DNA of 64,000 bases from Narthecium ossifragum (lineage: Eukaryota; Streptophyta; Magnoliopsida; Dioscoreales; Nartheciaceae). Within the stretch, counting starts at the first letter, position 1. Every line of letters starts with the position of its first letter. The stretch lies in NCBI GenBank assembly GCA_963920575.1, contig OY986969.1, positions 23,041,434-23,105,433 of the forward strand, in the 5' to 3' direction. Of this stretch, positions 1 to 11,800 are shown in pieces. Both the position numbers and the translations under genes were made by a program. Below the pieces are notes generated by a model, which worked only from the letters and a program-made list of their open reading frames with translations, was not told the origin of the DNA and did not search any database.

Positions 1-552
1 TACTAGGTGGTGGGCCCGTGCCACCTGGCACGGCTAACTGTCCGCCCCTACTATCTCTATTATAACTTACGCCACATCAGCCACTATCCTTTTTTTTGTT
101 TATTTAATTATAATTTTATACCACGTGTATGCCATGTGTGTATAAGTTTATGACTCAGATAATGAGTCATAAAAGTAACTACCATTGGATCTTATAAGGT
201 AGATAAGCATGTATATTTAAAACTAATCTCCTTGCTTATGATTATAAGGATGTATATTTAAAATTAACATAGGGAATATGATAAAAATATACAAAGTTAA
301 CTTAGGAAAATATACATGTAAATAAACTAATAGAAGGTAAACGGTTGTAACCGTTTTTGCTCCTTATAAAGTTGATATATATAGAGGAATTATCTAGAGC
401 AAACCAGTTCTCTAAGTCTTGTAGAGAGAATTGGTTTATGGACCTTCCGATGGGGATCGGACGGTCATGATCAGATCATGACTTAATCCCCCCCATCTAG
501 CCCCCTCCCCCCCTATCCGGTTCCAGCCCCCTCCCCCCTTATCCGGTTCCAG

Positions 553-574
553 CCCCCCCCCCCCCCCCCCCCCC
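553..574. repeat. Poly-C tract (22 C)
   Basis: An uninterrupted C run directly follows two near-identical copies of the word CCGGTTCCAGCCCC. It is a G-quadruplex/i-motif-prone homopolymer and a likely site of length error in the assembly. Confidence 0.9.
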
Positions 575-1485
575 GATCCCGTGCCCTAAGCGTTGCCGCC
601 GTCCCAAGCTTCTTTGCTACCACCTCCGGCGAGCTTCTTCGCCACCCCCTCCGACGAGCTTCTTCGCCACCCCCTCCGACGAGCTTCTTCGCCACCCCCT
701 TAACCCATCTCTCGATCGCGACCCTAACCCATCCCGCGGAGCATGTGGCCAGCCTTGGTGCGACAGGAGGAACTCGCCGGGTACCTCGATGGGAAAAGAG
801 GTATGATCGGTGGAGTAGAAAGAGGTTGGAGGGAGGGTTGGATCCGACGGTACTAGGATGGAAGAGGTCAGAGGTGGTGGCGCCGTCTCCCAACGAGGAG
901 CGATGGGGCGGCGAACGGCGATGGAGGAGAGGAGATCGGGACCCGCAACGAGCTCGGATTGATGAGGCGGCGAACTATCGGCACCCGCAAGGAGCTCGTA
1001 GCGATGGGGGTTGGGATTTCGGCAGTTGGCGAGGTTATGGGGGAGGAAGGAGCGGAGGAGCGGAGGAGATCAGGTAGGCTGGAGGCGAGAGATTTGCGTG
1101 TTGGTGTCGCTGGCTTGGGTGTTGAAGATGATCGGATCCATGGACAAGGATGGTGTCGGTTGGGTTCCAACGAGGAGCTCGTGGTCGGGTTCACTGTGAA
1201 AAGAGGTGGCCAGGAGATAGGAGAGGAGGAAGAAGAGGTCGGGATGGACGGCGATGGGGGAGGTGGTCACCGGACTTGGTGGTGATGAAGGCGAGCTGTG
1301 CTCGTCGGAGCAGATCACCGGGTTCTCGACGGGAAAGGGAGAGACAAGAGAGAGGAGTGGAGAAGAGTCGGGGAAGGGGAAGCAAGTAAGGTGAGTGGAT
1401 CCTGACCGTCAGAAGGGATCGTACGGTCACGAGACTAGTTCTCTCTATAAGACTTAGAGAACTAGTTAGTTCTCCCTGGATAATT

Positions 1486-1487
<2 letters not shown>

Positions 1488-1522
<35 letters not shown>
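1488..1522. repeat. (AT)n microsatellite, left flank of solo LTR
   Basis: The alternating AT run ends exactly where the LTR begins and resumes at 3891 after the LTR ends. The LTR therefore inserted inside one AT microsatellite. Confidence 0.9.
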
Positions 1523-1525
<3 letters not shown>

Positions 1526-3890
1526 CACACCCCGACCCAGAAAACCCATTCAGGACGGGGCGTGAGGGTCCTAACACTACTCATCATCAACCGGCGCGAT
1601 ACAAAGCGGAAAAGATAAATAATTTAAACAATTGTATTCCAGAGGCTAAACAGATTTAATCATAATATGTCATCAAGTCGTACACTGTCTGAGTTCCAAT
1701 ATACAGATTTATACAAAATCCCAAAAGTTCTCCAAAATGGTTACAACATTTAAACATATATCAAAATGTACGACGAAACATCCTCCAGCAACCTCAAGCG
1801 CCTCTGGATGTACTCGCGCCGCCAAAAGCCGACCCAGCCGGCTCCACCGAAGAAGAACTGCCGCCTCCACCTGCAAACGCAGCCCGGGTAGGAGTGAGCG
1901 ATAAGCTCAGTAGGGTTCTACTTTACGGCACACTGAAAGGAAGAAAACAACAACAGAGTTGTCTTCCAGCTCAAGTCTAACGGATGCCACGGGTCCCACA
2001 ACCCTGTCGACTCCCCAAGGGATCCTACTCTTCTCAACCGACCACGCTGGGAAACTCAATCAACACGCTGGGAGGAAAGAACCGGAACCAGTAGGATCAC
2101 CATTACCCAGCAGGAAACCACTGCCTGGGGACCATGTCAGGGACGTCGACACCCATCCTTAGAACTTAGCTTCGGAAGACAACCCGACTTCTAAACCTCA
2201 ACAATGATTAGAGTCAACTAGCGTAAACCCTCAAAGACATGAGACTTAATCAAACAATCACACCCTACTCCTGACTACCCATCCACGGTCCTAAGGCTAG
2301 ATCCGAGCTACCCGAGAGCCTCGGATCGGCGACCTAAACCATCGCCCGCCTAACCTCAAATGCCTCTAATGCACACAATGCATGGGCCTAGGCAAACATC
2401 AATCCTAGATGTCTCTACATGCCACATCAACAGTTATAAGTTCCACAGATATACAATAGCCCTCGGCACTCGCCGGCAAGAGGCTAAGGTTCCACAATTC
2501 TTCATTGACTAGCACTCATAGCTAGTTAATGGCTAGGCAAACAACTAAGCGTTTAACTACAATCACACAAGTATTAAATGCAAGTAAAGCCATAGATTTA
2601 CCCAAAAAGAGAGTTACTCGAATCGATTCTCAAACCCGATGAAAATCCTTTGAAAACCTCATCAAATCCCCCTACATGCTTTCCAACATGTTTAGATACT
2701 AACCCCAAATCAAATCCATCCAAGATAAGCCAGAAAACCAAGTCCAAGGGGTCACGGACGATGTCACGGTCGATCCACCGATCGACCGTGAGGCCAAAAC
2801 GAAGAAAACCTCATGGGCGACGGTCGATCGGCCCATCGACCGTCGAGAGCCCAAAACGGGACAGAGCCTCACGGACGATGCGACGGTCGATCCGACGGTC
2901 GACCGTGAGGCGGGATGAAAAAGAGAGAGGACCCACGGTCGATCGACCCATCGACCGTGGGAGGCTAAAATCCCGACAGAGCCTGACGGTCGATCCGACG
3001 GTCAACCGCCAGGCCCAGAAAGCGTAAAACAACATGTGACGGTCGATGCACCGATCGACCGTCGGGCCCTTGGCACAGTTCATCAGAACAGTGCCGGAAA
3101 TCCATTTTCTTAGATTTCAAGGATCAAATCATGTTGGAATTAGATGAGATTTTGCAAGCAAGTGTATTTAGCAATGAGAAAGCTAATGGAATGAAGAAAA
3201 CCAGATTTTGACGGTTAAATCTCCCATCTAGGTCCAAATGGACAAAAATCGACAAAACGGCGATAATACGGAAACCAACCGTTAGAATACGGAAATCTCA
3301 ACGTAGGAATACTAGAAACAAGCTATACTACACATGCATTGATCCACACAACATTCTAACAAGTATTCCTACAGCGAAAGTACATAAAACCTATCCTTGG
3401 AGAGCTCGATCCAAGGATCGAGGTAGAAACACCTACTTGAGCAAGTAGGGTAGCTCCTCCACGCGTGCCATCAGCCGAGCCGCCAAGATCCGAGCTCCGA
3501 AGACCAAGTCTCCAAACCCTAGCTCAGCCGAAGGAGAGAGAGAAGGGAAGGGAGAACGACAGGAGAAGAGAAGGAAAGAAAGAGAAAGGGACAGGCCTTA
3601 TATAGAAAATCCAAATCTATCTCAGCCGTCCGATTCGATCTTTCCCGATCGAGCTCCGATCTTCCGATCGGACGGACCCTAGGGGTTCTAATCAAACACA
3701 TACATCAATCAAAGTCAGTGTGTGGAACGCGGGTGTGAAACCGACCACCAGAGGGCATATTTACCAAAATGCCCCCGGGGTCCCAAACCGCCACACGATC
3801 GCCCGATCGTGCCCGACGCGGAACCAAACCAACAGGGAACCGGCTCTCGACCCACGCGGTCGAGCCAGGTCAGAGGGACGAGCCCTCACA
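1523..3890 (+). mobile_element. Solo LTR (Gypsy-type, 2368 bp)
   Basis: It begins TGTCACACCCCGACCC and ends GAGCCCTCACA, the TG...CA ends of an LTR, with TATAT on both sides (1518-1522 and 3891-3895). Because the target is an AT microsatellite, the duplication alone is weak proof. No gag or pol lies on either side, so this is a solo LTR. It shares layout with the second LTR at 22579-24797: a CAGTAGG-type box about 400 bp in and a downstream promoter-like part. Near its 3' end is a TATATA box (about 3600), plausibly its promoter. Strand is taken from the TG start; the TGTCACACCCCGACCC opening is common in monocot Gypsy LTRs. Confidence 0.75.
2768..3066. repeat. Array of six imperfect palindromes inside the LTR
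   Basis: Six copies of a ~26-base palindrome, arms ACGGTCGATC and GATCGACCGT around a 2-6 base centre, lie near 2770, 2819, 2882, 2934, 2984 and 3038. Spacing is about 50-60 bases, and the linkers are partly repeated (GACAGAGCCTCACGGACGATG-like words). Each copy can form a strong hairpin in DNA or RNA. Mismatches in one arm are sometimes matched by change in the other, for example CCCACGGTC with GACCGTGGG in the fourth copy. Open frames across it are by-products of the repeat. Confidence 0.85.
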
Positions 3891-3913
3891 TATATATATA
3901 TATATATATATAT

Positions 3914-5154
3914 CGAGCTTGATGACGGTGTTGTGCAATAAGGTCTTTTTCATTCCCACTTATATGGCGTACCAATCAGTCAATGAACAAGTTACGGTGC
4001 AATCTAGACAATCCGAATTGGTGGGTTTGATCAGTGGCATGGTATCTTTCGCATGGGGGACACATTTGTCACATCAAACAGGGAAGACCCTCCAAAATTC
4101 CACACTTACACTAGTGTCTAACTCAATAATGGACTCATCTGTTTAAAGCCCGGCCATGGAATAAAAAGTATCAGCTACTTTGTTAGGCAGACGTAAAATT
4201 ATCCTCCCAGAGGATGTCTGCCACAATTCTGACAGAAAAAGTACCGTGTATTTACAAAATTGTTTTGCAAACAGTTAATTTTTTTAATCTCCACTCTATT
4301 TGTGAAATTCTATCTAGTAGTCCTGTCGGGTATGTGCAATCCTACGTACCTATGTCGCACATGTGTGGCTCCTACCATCTCTCCACGAAGCAACCAAAAC
4401 TTAATGGTCATCACATCCTACAATTCATGTCTGGAACCAATATAGACGGCGGACTGTCAATCTCCATATATAATGCATGGAAGCACCTTCTAATTAGTAT
4501 ATTTCTTGGTGAGACACTTCCTTTCTAGTAAATTATCAGACTGCAATTGGATAATTATTGAAGCTAGAATGATGCCCTCCTTCCTTATCTTGCCTTAGGT
4601 GACCTTGTCCCACACCTAGGACAGACAGATGTACCAAAATTTATACAAGTATCAATCAATGCATTACGTACGCGGGTGATCCACCGCCACCACAACCACA
4701 TGATCGGAGAGCGTGAATCCTCCTCGACAGTCACACCTAACAGCAAAACAACACGGTCATGTGACCCTAATAATAAAGTAAGCGCATCACAAAGCAGTTG
4801 GGATTCATAACTCTCTGTCAACAACAATAACAATGGTTGCTCTTCCTATGTTTTGACACACCTGACCTGACCTAACCTGGCGGCGAGGATCATGCCTGAC
4901 AGGCTGACTGACACTCCCGAGTACATCACCATAGATAAAAGTTGGGAGCCAATCAGCAAATGATTCGTATATGTAAGTACAATTTATGCCATTATTATCA
5001 AAATTTTCAATACCTTTTAAAAAGAACAAAACAATGAATAAAACCTCCCGTTCAATTCCCTCTATGAAAAAATGGAAGGGAATATATATATATACCGTTT
5101 ATATACATAATATAATACTTAAATGATTTAAATTAGGGGTGAGGTTATCATCCA
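3914..5154. other. Intergenic, no gene recognised; 3' flank of the kinase gene
   Basis: Unique-looking AT-rich DNA after the AT run that ends near 3913. Short frames at 3950-4530 have no family resemblance. The part nearest 5155 (about 5040-5154) is AT-rich and should hold the 3' UTR and polyadenylation signals of the minus-strand kinase gene. Confidence 0.5.
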
Positions 5155-6510
5155 TCAGAAGCCGCTGAAATCGTCAGTTTTGTGAGGATCTCCGCGAATC
5201 TCACCCGATAATTTCTCAACGGTTTCTCGATTCCCAAAAACCTCCTGGACGACCTTCTCCACGTCGAGCGTTTTCGTATCAATGGGCTTTTCCGAGTCTT
5301 CCCAATCTGCCCCTGATGGTATAAACGGAGGCCTCGGGATCAGCAAGATCAATTTCCAATCTACCCCTCTGAAGAACTTGTGCCGCTTGATCTCCTCCAG
5401 GCCGATCCTCTTCTCCGGATCCTTCTCCAGGAGCCTCGAGATCAGGTCTCGCAGCGGCGTCGGCTCGCCGACGAGCTCCGGAACCTTGGAAAGGATCCGA
5501 TAGAAGGTCTCCTTCCGGTTTTGCCCCCGGAATGGGGTCCGGCCGTAGAGCATCTCGTATAGTACGATCCCCAGGCTCCACCAGTCCACCGTGAAGTCGT
5601 GGCCGTTGCCGATGATGATCTCCGGCGCCACGTACTCCTCCGTCCCCACGAACGAGTTCGACTTCATCGATCCGGACTTCGACTTCCCTGAGACCGAGCT
5701 CGCCCGGGACCCGCGGCCGCTTGACTTGGGGGAGACGGAGGCCTCCGGTAGGACGTCGGCGTCGCTCGATAAGCAGCCGAGCAGGGAGCGCCGCCGTCGA
5801 CGCTGAATTGGCTTCGGGTGAGCAGGGGGCTGTGGGCTGAGGCGCCGGCCGGGATCGGGCGTGTCCGGCGGTCGGGATGGGAGTTTCGCGGAGAGATCAA
5901 AGTCGATAAGCATCAGGTGGCCGTTGTCTTGGACGAGGACGTTCTCCGGCTTCAGATCGCGGTACGCAATCCCTAATCCGTGCAGGTACTCCAAAGCGAG
6001 CACTAATTCCGCTGCATAGAACCTAATTATTCAAGAATCAAATAAAAGATCAGGAAAATCGCTAAAAATCCAATAAAGTAAGGTGGAATCTATGTATAGA
6101 CGTCTGAGGATCATAAACAATCAAGAAATGTCGTACCGGATGATGTCGTCGGAGAACATCTTCTCAGTTTGTCGACGTCGGAGAGAGGAGAGGTCGCCGC
6201 CGGAGCAGCGGTCGATGGCGAAGGCGACGATCTTATCCGTGGAGACGAAGCCGCGGAGGGAAGGCAGGAGGGGATGGCGAAGCGTTAGCAGAACGTCCCT
6301 CTCGAACCAGATCCTCTTGTACACATCTCCGTCGCCGCCTCTACCGCCTGCCTCCTTCTTCTTCTCCAGGGAGGAGCGGTTGATGGCTTTAAGCGCGAGC
6401 GCCTCGCCGGAGGCGCTCCGCACGAGGAACACAACCCCCTTCGCGCCTCGCCCGAGCACGGCGGAGGCGCGTAGGTCACCGAGGTCCATCTCCGGGGCCG
6501 GAGCGGACAT
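5155..6510 (-). CDS. OXI1: AGC-family Ser/Thr kinase, OXI1-like
   Basis: Two exons, 6510-6137 and 6022-5155, with a 114-base GT-AG intron, give 413 residues (Arabidopsis OXI1 is about 420). The start MSAPAPEMDLGDL was chosen because the kinase domain begins directly after it. In order: glycine loop LGRGAKGVVFLV, ATP lysine in ALALKAI, YRDLKPEN catalytic loop, then DFD instead of DFG (hallmark of plant AGC VIII kinases). A basic/serine-rich insertion of ~70 residues follows, then SNSFVGTEEYVAPEII and the AGC C-terminal extension GVDWKLILLIPRPPFIP. The last four residues are FSGF, a PDK1-interacting (PIF, FxxF) motif. OXI1 kinases act downstream of PDK1 and H2O2 and feed MAP-kinase cascades in defence and root-hair growth. 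UCN-like kinases are the near alternative, but the insertion and C-tail fit OXI1 better. Confidence 0.9.
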
Positions 6511-7591
6511 GGCCACGTATAAGTATACTTGGAGAGGAAGGTAGTTATAGGGTTTATAGAGGAGGATTTCTTGGTGAGCAAGAATGGTCGCCGAATCGAT
6601 GGAGATGGGTCGTGGGCTTTGAAGCATTTGTAGGTGAATATTTTTCTCAGGAAAAGGGCCGGAAAGCGTCACGGTGTTCGTTCTCGCTTTCCCGTAAGTC
6701 GTGATTAGTTTATTTATTGGACTTTCTTTTATCCTTTATTCGGGTATTGTACTATGCTGGGAGCCTGGGATGGAGATCGGGAACGGTCCTTGCCCCACTT
6801 CTCAACTAATCATCTAGAAGGTGTGTGGTTCAGGGTCACGTGGCGCGATCGGGCGAGGTGTGGTTGGGTGTCGGGAACAGTGTGAATAGGATTGGAGTGG
6901 TTCGGTCATTAAGGTCACGCGGTGGATGATTGACCGTGAGATTTCTAGGAATTCAAATCGGGTTCGGTTGGACTGCGTCTGGATTGGATTATAATCGTGA
7001 CACCGGTCAATTTGAAACGGTGTCGTCTCGTCCATTTAGTGGGCAAATAAATACTTTAGGTCACGTTTTTTGCGTGACAAAAACCGAATATTATTATCTG
7101 AATTGTGTTAGTGCGTTTGGAGGAGGTGTATGTAGTTTCTCCTCTCTCTCTCCCCCAACAAACAAAAATAATTTGATTTTATTATAGTATCGAGTAATAG
7201 AAGCTATATAGAGAATAATTGATAATTATTATTAGCTGCTTATTTTATTTTAGACTGAAATATAAGACTACATGGACCAGTCCTCGTCTATGAATGTATT
7301 ATGTGATGGTGTTGTGCGTTGGGATACTCTGGATTCTGACGCCGATTCGATTCTGACACACTACGTAAAACCTTACGGGTCGACTTGTTTTGGATGTAGG
7401 CATTTTTTTTAATGCCTTAGTGTCATTTTCTCTCCGGTGTTCTTCTTAAGTGTTTTTATGCGTGTTATTGTCATGCATAACATGTGGTTAGAGTTAAAAC
7501 AGGATATTAGAACAGAGATTTCCGGATCAAACTTAACCATAAAAATAAGGACTTACCTTATATGTATTGCGATAACGATGATGGATAGCTC
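6511..7591. other. Promoter side of the kinase gene, otherwise no gene
   Basis: The first ~200 bases are the 5' UTR and core promoter region of the minus-strand kinase; an in-frame ATG exists farther upstream (6672) but lies outside the conserved protein. The rest is moderately GC-rich then AT-rich, with a short CT-repeat near 7140-7156. I see no coding signal. Confidence 0.4.
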
Positions 7592-7600
7592 AGTTAGTAT

Positions 7601-8196
7601 GGGTTAAATATGTGTTTCGTCCCTGAGGTTTCTGACAAGTTTTTATTAAGTCCCTATACTTTAAAAATTCCCGATTGAATCCCTAAGTTTTTGTGAACAG
7701 GTTTAATCTGGTCCTTCCGTCCATGCACCGTCTATCCTTATACTTTAAAAATTCCCGATTGAATCCCTAAGTTTTTGTGAACCGGTTTAATTTGGTCCTT
7801 CCGTACATGCACCGTCTATCGGTCTAATGACGGCTCGACCAAACCAGATCACAAACCGGTCAAATCGGGCCAATTTTAATTTACTAGTGACGATGTGGCA
7901 TAGCAGTGCCTCCTCCACCTCCCCTTCCCCTGCTTCTCCTCCCTCCGATGTGGCCAAAGGCGTCGATTCCATCGCCGACGGAGGAATTGAGAAGGGTTGA
8001 GTGGACTAGTCAACTCATGTTGACTAGTTGACTAGTTGACTAGGCCTCTCCGTTAGACCGATAGTCGGTGCATGGACGGAAGGACCAGATTAAACCGGCT
8101 TACAAAAACTTAGGGATTCAATCCAGAATTTTTAAAGTATAGGGACTTAATAAAAACTTGTCAGAAACCTCAGAGACGAAACGCATATTTAAGCCC
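7601..8196. mobile_element. Non-autonomous MULE (596 bp) with 9-bp TSD
   Basis: The ends are GGGTTAAATATGTGTTTCGT and its inverted partner ending CGCATATTTAAGCCC. Inverted similarity continues inward for over 100 bases (GAGGTTTCTGACAAG, then AAGTCCCTATACTTT). A perfect 9-base duplication AGTTAGTAT flanks it (7592-7600 and 8197-8205), the Mutator signature. The left arm holds an internal duplication (CCTAAGTTTTTGTGAAC occurs near 7680 and again near 7765). No transposase and no recognisable captured gene. Confidence 0.9.
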
Positions 8197-8205
8197 AGTT
8201 AGTAT

Positions 8206-9800
8206 TAAATAAAATTCTACAATTGTTATGAAAGCTAGGTCCAATGGCTGAGCCAGAGGCAATTAAAGCTTGGAATAGCTCCATTCATCATGGAGTCTTT
8301 TTCAGACACAGTGTTATAAAAAGTGTCTTTTTAGACCGCATTCAAGTCTCGTCCGTTGGTCATGGACCTCATGGTGGGCGGGCATATACTCTTCTGCTCC
8401 GCAACTTCTGGCACCCCGATCCCACTTTCAATGGAATGACACTTGGCTCTTGTGCCATCACCTCTCAATGTCATCAGTCTTTACAATAACATCTTCTTTC
8501 AGAATAGTTTGGGGGCAGTGGCACACTTCTTCATCCTTTTCACAATGGACACTGTTATCCTACTAGACCGGATCAACAATCTTCTAAATTTTATAAATAA
8601 ATAAATAAAAAGTCGCATAAATGTGAACGGTGGTGGGGGTGTTTTCTACGTCAAAGCACGCAATAAAATAGATCCATGTGCATAAAATTGTACATACTGA
8701 AGACATGCACGACTTTAAAAAAAAAAAAAAACTTTCATGGTCTAGCATTTCACATTATCGTCACCTGTGACGTCTTTGTTGTCTACAGCCTATATCAGCT
8801 TTTGTCGACATGGGTTTTCTAGCCGGCAAAATATATAACCTTCCGGTCCGTCCGACCACGGAGCATAAAACAAAAATAATAATCAGATAATATATGATAC
8901 AAGGAAATCGTCAAGAGAATAATCTAGAATTTCATAGAGTCAACTATTATCTCTCTTTCACTTTCTAAATGTCCTTTGGCTATATACGGAGTGCTTCGCT
9001 TATAAGAAATAACAGTCGGTCAAAATATATGCATGCTCATGCTTGGCTTGCTTATGCTAGCATCTTTGAACAACACGTATTGTATACTAGATAAAAACAA
9101 AAATAGAAGACTTACGAATTAGGTGGCTGAGATCAAGTTTATACTAATATAGTCTAAAATATAACTCTATAATTTTATACCCTTAATTAGCCTTCTAAAT
9201 TATACATGTATATATGCGCATATTGAGCCAATGGTGATTGATATAAATTAAGTTGTATATCCAAGATTCATTGAACCATAATCTAAATTCTGGCTGACAT
9301 ATAAGTAAACACAACTACAAATACAAATTGACTTAGCCGAATAGAGTTTATTTATTCAGATAGGGTGATTTTAAATACACCGCTATTTTTGTTAAATGCA
9401 CCCTCTCATTTTATTTTATTTTTTAAAATACCCTCATCATCTTCCCAACTTCATCTCTCTCATCTCCGCCCCCAGCCCACCCGATCTCGTAATTAATTAT
9501 TGGAACCCGCGTGACAGGATGCATGGTGGTTTGGATTTGGGGGGATTTGGGTTTTTGTGATTGAGTATGTATTTTTGTGTATATGTTGTGTATTTTTTTG
9601 TGTGTATATATGTGTGCACGTAGGGAGAGAAGAGAGAGAGGAAGCATATCATACTCTTTAATGTTTTGCCGTGGTGGTCCAACTTAACTTATAAAACACA
9701 AAAAAGATTTAAGGGTTTTAGCATATTCGTCCATCAAATCTTATTGAATTACATATTTAAACCCTTAAATCCTAAGAATACCAAGTCAGTCCTCAAATAA
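8206..9800. other. Intergenic, no gene recognised
   Basis: AT-rich non-coding DNA. It holds a 14-A run near 8710 and GT/AT-rich low-complexity sequence near 9550-9620 that makes spurious open frames. No RNA gene, terminal repeat or known protein seen. Confidence 0.4.
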
Positions 9801-10561
9801 TGTCCCCTCTTTGGTATGGGTTTAAAGGGGATAAGCCCTCTTATCCTCATTCCTATTCCAAACACAAAAAGTAATCATTACTATTTTATCCCCATTTCAC
9901 CTACCACCATCTAGTGATGGCAACGGGGCGGATCGGGGCGGATATTGGAAATACCATACCCGTCCCCGCACTCCTCCGCTCATACCATAACCGCCCATTC
10001 CCCGCGCGGATAATGGGGATCGCGGACCATAACCATCCCCGCGGGTACGCGGATATTACCCGCAATCCGCGGTTACCCGCAATCCGCGGTTATCCGCAAA
10101 ACCTAAAAAAACCATTCAATTAGCATTAAGCCTCTAAAATCTAAATCTAAATCCACCAAACTATCATCAACATTCGGTCTCTAAAATCTAGATCCACAAA
10201 TACTCATCAACAATTAATCTTTATTAGAGTATTATTACAAAAATAGACTCTTTAAAATCCACCAAACCAACATTTAGTGGCGGGGCGGGGCGGATAGCGG
10301 GGCGGATATTACCCAATACCATAATCCGCCCCGTACCCGCGCAGGTTTTAAATTTGAAAACCATACCCGTATCCACGAGTAAAACATCTATACCATACCC
10401 GTCCCCATCGGTGCGGATCGGGTCGGTTATCCAGCGGGGCGGTCAATTTTGCCATCCCTACACCATCACTCTACTTTTTCCTATCCTCATTTCTTAACCC
10501 CATTTTTTCTCACCATATTTCCCCTTAACCTCACTTGTTCTAACCCCGTACCAAACAGGGG
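9801..10561. mobile_element. PIF/Harbinger-like MITE interrupted by a hAT MITE
   Basis: The outer ends read CCCCTCTTTGGTATGGGTTT and, inverted, CCCCTGTTTGGTACGGGGTT. A TAA lies on each side (9798-9800 and 10562-10564), the usual 3-base target of PIF/Harbinger elements, though the left tip has three extra bases. The two outer arms total only ~200 bases; the rest is a second element inserted inside. Confidence 0.6.
9913..10460. mobile_element. hAT-like MITE nested in the element above
   Basis: It begins (T)AGTGATGGCAACGGGG and ends TTTTGCCATCCCTA, inverted repeats of the common plant hAT end TAGGGATGGCAA. Flanks CACCATCT and CACCATCA agree at 7 of 8 bases, as expected for an 8-base hAT duplication. 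The interior is dominated by GGGGCGGAT and CCCGC/CCGCGG words in both orientations, giving high self-complementarity. Confidence 0.75.
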
Positions 10562-10564
10562 TAA

Positions 10565-11019
10565 AGGATTACAAAAATTGGGTTTTAGTTAGATTAAAAA
10601 GAAGACATGGTAGGTCAATTTACCGCTCAAGTCAAATGGCTATAGATTTTATTCCATAGGGGTATTTTCGATATTTCCTTGCCGTAATCAACTTCTAGGT
10701 TAAGTCCCTTGATAAGAATGTAATTCGACGGTATAACACTTTTGTAATCCTTCATATGATTTGAGAGACCCATATGGTATTATCAAGAATTGGGGTATTG
10801 ATATGCTAAAAACCCAAAAATTAAAAGGGGAAAAAAGTGCAATGGCTCGTCCATCCAACAAACATCATTCACATGCCTCTTTGATAGGGATAGATGGCTC
10901 CAAGCAATTCCAACACCTTTGACGACCCTTGCAAAGAAATATTTAGAGGTTAAAGAGATCACCAAAAGCAACGAGTTATGCCTTTGGTTGTCTTTTGTTT
11001 GTGTCTTGAAATCTTATGC
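10565..11019. other. Intergenic, nothing recognised
   Basis: Mixed-composition DNA between the nested MITEs and a decayed LINE. No coding, RNA or terminal-repeat signal that I can support. Confidence 0.35.
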
Positions 11020-11800
11020 TCTCATGGATAAAGTCTTTTTTTCTGAGAAGTTAAGTGAAAGCTACAAACCAACCTAAGCTGGGACACCCACCCCTACACA
11101 CTAGGTAATCGGATGGCCAAAGATGCCAAACTCATCTGCACCAGCATCGGACAACTCTACCTCCATAGAAAAAACCTCTAAAATCATTCATACCTGTCGT
11201 GATACGCCATCTACCAGCCCATTCAACTCCCTAGGAATATAAAGCATTTGCGGACTGGTTAACTTTGTAGTGGAGTGTGGCTGCATGCCTGGGAGGCGTA
11301 ATTTTTATGTTTGTATCGTGTAATGCTAATGCGGTGGCAGATGATTTGGCATGATGGGCTAGACATGGGGCTGTCACTGCTAGATCGGATCTATGTAACC
11401 TGAATATTACGATAACAGCTAACCTCTTGGCTCAATTTGACAAAAAAAAAAAATAGATAAAACTTTGTAGCCAAATACCATATCTTGCACAACACCTCAA
11501 TACACTACTCAACCCATGGAACCTTTGCCCTCCACCATACCAGCTGCCAAGAGTGCTATCACTCTCCACAGCTAATTCTGTGGCCTCCCCTGCTAACAGC
11601 TAGTTCCACTGTACGTCTGTACGTAGGACAACCATTAGCTCAGCATGTACAACAGAGCTAGCTAACACGGTTGATGCATCATCCCATAGAACAACACCCT
11701 CTACATCCACACAAAACAACGCCCAGTCCTGCCAGATGCTGCAAAGAGGCTACAGATGCATCTACTTGACATCGCATGCCTTCCCCAGTCCCCACCAACC
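11020..11800 (-). mobile_element. Old LINE remnant, RNase H region
   Basis: On the minus strand, frames with stops still read as an RNase H domain of plant L1-type LINEs: WALFCVDVEGVV (first Asp strand), AELMVVL (Glu) and AVESDSTLGSW (second Asp), at about 11790-11480. After an insertion the C-terminal part continues (YIPRELNGLVDG) at about 11250-11190. Multiple stops show that it is long dead. Limits are approximate. Confidence 0.5.
11271..11460 (+). mobile_element. 190-bp LINE 3' tail inserted in an older LINE
   Basis: Ten-base duplications AACTTTGTAG sit at 11261-11270 and 11461-11470. Between them is the end of an RNase H domain (SCNANAVADDLA, WARHGA), then a 3' UTR and a poly-A run at about 11443-11455. 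This is the classic product of target-primed reverse transcription with extreme 5' truncation. It lies in opposite orientation inside the minus-strand remnant. Confidence 0.8.

Larger units (their letters stand above)
1..1522. mobile_element. MULE-like transposon fragment, family A
   Basis: The first ~370 bases match, in reverse complement, the stretch at 42349-42655: both share the end TACTAGGTGGTGG, the word GGCACGGCTAACTGTCCG and an AACGGTTGTAACCGTTTT-like box. Bases ~383-480 recur inverted at ~1395-1500 (both hold GTTCTCTAAGTCTT), so the piece has long inverted sub-terminal repeats. Between them lies GC-rich, purine/pyrimidine-biased DNA with a run of 22 C at 553-574 and overlapping frames on both strands but no recognisable protein. 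The right end is lost in an AT microsatellite where a solo LTR inserted. The window may start exactly at the element tip. Class (Mutator-like) is inferred from the long inverted ends. Confidence 0.5.

Noticed and set aside
500..1390. Several 80-128 codon frames on both strands
   Set aside because: They overlap each other in GC-rich low-complexity DNA, share no domain and lie inside a MULE-like fragment.
2650..3083. 125- and 90-codon frames
   Set aside because: By-products of the palindrome array in the LTR; both strands stay open because the repeat is symmetric.
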